Source: HGM11416 sp034104345 (GTDB taxonomy: Bacteria > Bacillota > Clostridia > Christensenellales > Borkfalkiaceae). From it: DNA of 64,000 nt. The notes beneath the pieces were generated by a model. That model had not been told where the DNA came from. It saw nothing but the letters and a program-made list of their open reading frames with translations, and did not search any database. The DNA is taken from the NCBI GenBank assembly GCA_034104345.1, contig JAXEDY010000030.1, positions 1 through 64,000 of the forward strand, read 5' to 3'. The position numbers were made by a program, and so were the translations under genes. How positions within the stretch are numbered: the stretch's first letter is position 1; each line of letters opens with the position of its first letter. This document shows, piece after piece, positions 60,521 to 64,000 of this stretch.

Positions 60521-61711
60521 TTAGTTATAATCGAAATAGTTATATTGTTTTATTTCAATCGCTATGGTAAGTTGCGTTCTGTTGCGTTCTAACTGGAAGT
60601 AAACGATATCGCCCATTTTTAGGCTCGAATTATAAACGTAATATAAAAACGTTTCGGCGCGGTTTATGCTGTAAGTGGTTCCGCCGAAGGTAATCGAACG
60701 CAGGATATCGCCCGTTTTTAGCCCGTTGCCGTCGTTATAAAAACTGCCGTCTTTGGCAAGTTCGGTTACTTCGACACCCGTGGTAATGCCCCAACTGTAA
60801 CGGTTATCGGCAACGCTTACGCCGAGTTTATATCTGCCTTTTACGTATCCGTCTTCGATTATCGCCGCGGCTACGTCTTTAATAGTCGAAGCGGGAATAA
60901 CGCAGGTAATGTTCGATTGTTTGAATTCGGAAAGCGAACTTATAAGCCCCGCGAAATAACCGCCGCGCTCGTAAAACAGCCCGCCGCCCGCGTTAGTGCC
61001 GGAGTAAGCGTCGGTTAAAATATAGCGCGCGGTTTTGCCTTCGCCCACGCTTGCGATATATTCGTCGGAACTGATAATTCCGTGCGTCGAAAGTATGTTT
61101 TTGTCGCCTAACAGATTGCCGACCGCCACCGTAGGTTCGCCCGCCGACATATCGGGATCGTCGCATATTACCGCAAGCGGAAGCGCGCCGCTTAACCTGA
61201 TAACCAGAATATCCGTTTGAGGATCGGTTCCGACGGGAGTAAGCGTTCCGTCGTCCGACGAAAATTCAAGCGTTTTTTCTTCTTCCGGTGTCTGAAGTTT
61301 TTTGCTGGCACTTGCCGTTACCGATTTTGCGCCCACAAGCGACTTGTGCGGCACCACGACGTAGGTATCTTTGCCGTCGTTCGAAGCGGCAACCGCCACA
61401 CCCGAAACGGTGGTTGTTGCCGATTCGGTTTTTACGGTTAACGTAACTATGCTTTTTTGCGCGTTTTCGATAATTTCGGTTAGCGGAAGTTTTTCGTATT
61501 CGCCGCGACTTTCTTCGTTTACAACCGTAAAGTTTACCGAAGTAACCCGCACTTCGTCGTTTGTTTTAAAGCCGCCGCTCGGTTTTTCGGGCGTAACCGA
61601 CGAATTGCCCGAATCGCAACTTGCCGCCGAGAACATTCCCAAAACGGCAACCGCCGAACAAACGAGAGCGCAAATTTTTAAAAATTTAATTTTATAATCG
61701 CTTTTTTTCAT
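60521..61711 (-). CDS. HtrA/DegP-like lipoprotein with a lost catalytic serine
   Basis: 396 residues. Signal peptide and lipobox-like FSAASC (C32), then a trypsin-like domain: VVVPHKSLVGAK (H122), PQTDILVIRLSG (D167) and TDAYSGTNAGGGLFYERGG, where A241 stands in the place of the serine of GNSGGP. The C-terminal PDZ-like domain (VSVADNRYSWGITTGVEVTEL to SINRAETFLYYVYNSSLKMGD) is present. A pseudoprotease or chaperone-like role in the cell envelope is inferred. No strong ribosome binding site. Confidence 0.8.
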   Translation of the reverse strand: MKKSDYKIKFLKICALVCSAVAVLGMFSAASCDSGNSSVTPEKPSGGFKTNDEVRVTSVNFTVVNEESRGEYEKLPLTEIIENAQKSIVTLTVKTESATTTVSGVAVAASNDGKDTYVVVPHKSLVGAKSVTASASKKLQTPEEEKTLEFSSDDGTLTPVGTDPQTDILVIRLSGALPLAVICDDPDMSAGEPTVAVGNLLGDKNILSTHGIISSDEYIASVGEGKTARYILTDAYSGTNAGGGLFYERGGYFAGLISSLSEFKQSNITCVIPASTIKDVAAAIIEDGYVKGRYKLGVSVADNRYSWGITTGVEVTELAKDGSFYNDGNGLKTGDILRSITFGGTTYSINRAETFLYYVYNSSLKMGDIVYFQLERNRTQLTIAIEIKQYNYFDYN

Positions 61712-61817
61712 TTAAGTTTAACCCTTAGCCGAGCGAGCGAGTTTTCCCCGCCCGATTACGCCGAAGTATTGCGCCGACGTTTTTATTTTTTAATTTTATC
61801 ATGAAAATTAAAAATTT

Positions 61818-63149
61818 TCAATCTTTAAAACCGCTTTCCCAAATTTCTTTTTCAAGCCCCAAATCCCAGCACAAATTCGATAAGATGTATTTATCCCTTA
61901 CGTCTTTCGTTGCCGCGCAAACAAATGGCAGATCGCCCGACGAAAGCCCTATGTCTTCGGGTTTTTGCGGCGCGTTTACCGATTTTAAAAGATTTTTAAT
62001 CGTATCTTCGCTCGGAACTTCTTCGTTCACGATTTTTATGATTTCGTCTTTATTTTCGAGTATCGCGTTCAATCTTTTTTCATGAAGACGGGTATCGTAA
62101 CGCCCTGTTTTTTCGTCGATTTCGATCATTTTTTCGGCGCCGCGGCCTATGTATGCGCGAAGTTTTTCATACTTACTTTCGCGGTCAAAATTTTTGGCGT
62201 AGTCGAGCGCTTTTTGCTTATCGAAAGGCATTTTAACAAGTTTATGATAAGCCTTTGCCGCAATCAACGTGCCTATGCCGCACTGCACCCCGTGCGAAGA
62301 ACAAGGCGTGCCGAACGCCAGCGAACGCATATCGTAAATGTGCGAAACGTAATGTTCCATGCCCGAAGCCGGACGTGACAGCCCCGCGTAAGACATAGCC
62401 GCGCCGCTTATTATAAGCCCTTCGAATACGGCGGAAACCGCGTTTTCGTCGCGCTTTAACAGCCCTCCCGCGTTTTCGGTAACCTTTTTTACCGCTTTTC
62501 TCACCATATCGGCGATGTGTTCGCAATAATATTCGCCGTTTATAAGGTGCGAAATCCGCCAGTCGGCAATGCTTATGTATTTCGCTATCATGTCGCCGAG
62601 CCCCGCGGCAAAAGTTTTTTCGGGCGCGTTTTTTAAAACGTTTAAATCGCCGATTATTATTTCGGGGATTTTCGAGTTTACCGAAACTTTGAATCCTCCT
62701 ATCTCCATCGACGAAGTAGCCGAAGCATAGCCGTCCATCGAAGGAGCGGTTGCCACTATAACGTAAGGAAGTTTCGCCGTAGCAGCAACGATTTTACCTA
62801 CGTCGTTTATAACGCCCGAACCCACGCCGATAACAATATCCGCGGATTTATCGAACGCCATAATCGCTCTTCCTACGTTCGCGTCGTCGGGAACTACTTT
62901 TTCGCTTTCGAAAACGTAAAGCGCGTAATCGGCGTTTGCTTTTTTTATCGTATTCAAAACGCTTTCGCCCGCCGCTTTAAACGTGTTTTTATCCGCTAAC
63001 ACAAACGCTTTTTTCGCGTTGTAAATTTTAAGCGCGTCATAAACGTAATCGGTCGCGCCGCTTTTTACTATAACTTTTTCGATAGGCGCGCGGTGCGTTT
63101 TTCCGCATGACGCGCACTTAAATTCTTTTAAAATTTCAATTTCGCTCAT
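61818..63149 (-). CDS. sn-glycerol-1-phosphate dehydrogenase (AraM/EgsA-like)
   Basis: 443 residues of the iron-containing alcohol dehydrogenase fold: GVGSGVINDVGKIVAATA (NAD-binding), VATAPSMDGYASATSS, and EHYVSHIYDMR and SSHGVQCGIGT (metal ligands His). The family makes sn-glycerol-1-phosphate with NADH, used in archaeal-type lipids or arabinose operons in bacteria. A CxxC (FKCASCGKTH) at the start is an extra zinc-finger-like motif. Upstream of it on the same strand, a HAD phosphatase, which could act on its product. Confidence 0.85.
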   Translation of the reverse strand: MSEIEILKEFKCASCGKTHRAPIEKVIVKSGATDYVYDALKIYNAKKAFVLADKNTFKAAGESVLNTIKKANADYALYVFESEKVVPDDANVGRAIMAFDKSADIVIGVGSGVINDVGKIVAATAKLPYVIVATAPSMDGYASATSSMEIGGFKVSVNSKIPEIIIGDLNVLKNAPEKTFAAGLGDMIAKYISIADWRISHLINGEYYCEHIADMVRKAVKKVTENAGGLLKRDENAVSAVFEGLIISGAAMSYAGLSRPASGMEHYVSHIYDMRSLAFGTPCSSHGVQCGIGTLIAAKAYHKLVKMPFDKQKALDYAKNFDRESKYEKLRAYIGRGAEKMIEIDEKTGRYDTRLHEKRLNAILENKDEIIKIVNEEVPSEDTIKNLLKSVNAPQKPEDIGLSSGDLPFVCAATKDVRDKYILSNLCWDLGLEKEIWESGFKD

Positions 63150-63205
63150 CTTTAGCCGCCTTTTACCGTTTTTCGGTTCTTTTATCGTCGATTATTTTTT
63201 ACTTT

Positions 63206-64000
63206 TTATTTAATTATTTTTGCGATTTCTTTAACGTCGCTTAAAACCAAAGCGGGTTTAATTTCGCTTTGCCCGCAAACTTCGGCGGTGGTTTCGCCGC
63301 TTAAAACGAGCACGGTATCCACGCCCGCGTTCACGCCCGACGCGATGTCGGTATAAATTCTGTCGCCCACGACTACCGTTTCCTGCTTCGAAGCGCCGAA
63401 TTTTTTAATAACTTCGTTTATCATAACGGGGCTGGGCTTGCCTATAAAGGCGGGGGCTTTGCCCGTCGCTTTTTCTATACCGAAGCACATCGAGCCGCAG
63501 TCCGGAACGTAGCCGAACTCGGTGGGGCAAACCCAGTCGGGATTGGTCGCGTAATACGGAATTTCTTTTAAAAGAGTTTTGCACGTGGCCGAAAGCTTTT
63601 CGAGCGTGAGTTCGGTATCGAAAGCGACTATCACGCATTTCGAATTTTCGTCGTATTTTTCGGTTACGTTAAGCCCGCCCTGTTTCAGGTTGTTTATAAA
63701 CGACTTTGTGCCTTGCGCATAAATAAGTTCGCCGCCGAAGCGGTTTTTCAAAAGCATAACCGCGGCGTCTACCGAAGTGTAAAAATTGCTTTCGTCCGCT
63801 CTTATACCCATGGCGTTTACGCGTTTAACGTAATCTTCTTTGCCTTTCGACGAGTTGTTCGTAACAAAAACGTATTTTCCGCCGTTTTGTTCGACGGCGT
63901 TTAAAAATTCAATCGTTCCGTCAAAAACCCGGTCGCCCAGATAAATGGTTCCGTCCATATCTAAAAGCCAAAGTTTTTTGTTTTTTAAAAGCGAGCAATC
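63206..64000 (-). CDS. HAD-IIA phosphatase (NagD-like), start outside window
   Basis: The frame continues from the ATG at 63958 through LWLLDMDGTIYLG, whose motif I aspartate precedes that ATG, to the window edge; the true start is beyond 64000. Motifs: DMDGTIYLG, FVTNNSSKG, ATNPDWVCPTEFG and GKPSPVMI, then VVGDRIYTDIASGVNAG. Members dephosphorylate 2-phosphoglycolate, glycerol phosphate or nitrophenyl phosphate. It lies directly upstream of the glycerol-1-phosphate dehydrogenase gene, consistent with an operon. Confidence 0.9.
   Translation of the reverse strand, partial: DCSLLKNKKLWLLDMDGTIYLGDRVFDGTIEFLNAVEQNGGKYVFVTNNSSKGKEDYVKRVNAMGIRADESNFYTSVDAAVMLLKNRFGGELIYAQGTKSFINNLKQGGLNVTEKYDENSKCVIVAFDTELTLEKLSATCKTLLKEIPYYATNPDWVCPTEFGYVPDCGSMCFGIEKATGKAPAFIGKPSPVMINEVIKKFGASKQETVVVGDRIYTDIASGVNAGVDTVLVLSGETTAEVCGQSEIKPALVLSDVKEIAKIIK

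Overview
The window reads as a chromosome segment of an anaerobic, spore-forming member of the Clostridia (Bacillota). The reasons are the spoIIGA-sigE pair, spoVT and a SpoVB-like flippase, the Gram-positive order of translation genes (ylxM-ffh-rpsP-khpA-rimM-trmD-rbgA-rnhB-yraN and ispG-[polC slot]-rimP-nusA-ylxR-ylxQ-infB-rbfA-nrnA-truB-ribF), strong AAGGAG ribosome binding sites, and a moderate G+C with A/T-rich spacers. The lineage cannot be fixed further from the sequence; an uncultured gut Clostridia of the Christensenellales type is a guess. Almost all genes lie on the minus strand; plus-strand genes are mostly small or accessory.

Layout. 1-0.8 kb: the 3' end of a large serine recombinase next to the 3' end of ssrA (tmRNA), so a mobile element probably abuts the left edge. 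0.8-8.6 kb: ssrA, smpB, rnr, secG and a glycolytic operon pgk-tpiA-gpmI. 8.7-9.4 kb: a small protein and a 283-bp inverted-repeat element. 9.5-23 kb: a long translation, repair and cofactor region from nfo and ribF back to ispG and coaX. The polC position holds a 513-residue protein with only the PolC N-terminal, OB and proofreading exonuclease parts. 23-28.9 kb: a lipase-like hydrolase, an ECF transporter component, a very cysteine-rich peptide, DUF421/DUF4363 genes, tRNA-Gly and small hypotheticals. 29-36.4 kb: an S41 protease, a PucR regulator, an ABC-F ATPase, sigE-spoIIGA and an FNT channel. 36.4-43.8 kb: a second inverted-repeat element and the ffh/trmD region. 44-47.6 kb: a GNAT gene and an A/T-rich two-gene cassette (SF1 helicase fused to a PD-(D/E)XK nuclease, plus a DEDDh exonuclease) on the opposite strand to its surroundings. 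47.7-64 kb: rplS with a leader hairpin, DUF1292, ruvX, another exonuclease, a D12 adenine methyltransferase, a broken histidine kinase, dusB, yabN, spoVB-like, spoVT, a second copy of the 283-bp element, a ComEC-type hydrolase, rlmI, an HtrA-like protein lacking its serine, a glycerol-1-phosphate dehydrogenase and a HAD phosphatase cut by the right edge.

How it fits together. Most of the window is housekeeping: ribosome assembly, tRNA and rRNA modification, translation initiation and termination rescue, protein export, glycolysis and sporulation control. The unexplained layer consists of the helicase-nuclease/exonuclease cassette with a leaderless-type promoter and an operator-like palindrome, the PolC-derived exonuclease, a family of about 35-nt hairpin repeats present in eight spacers between co-oriented genes, and two related families of small non-coding inverted-repeat elements, one of which supplies the stop codon of a neighbouring gene.
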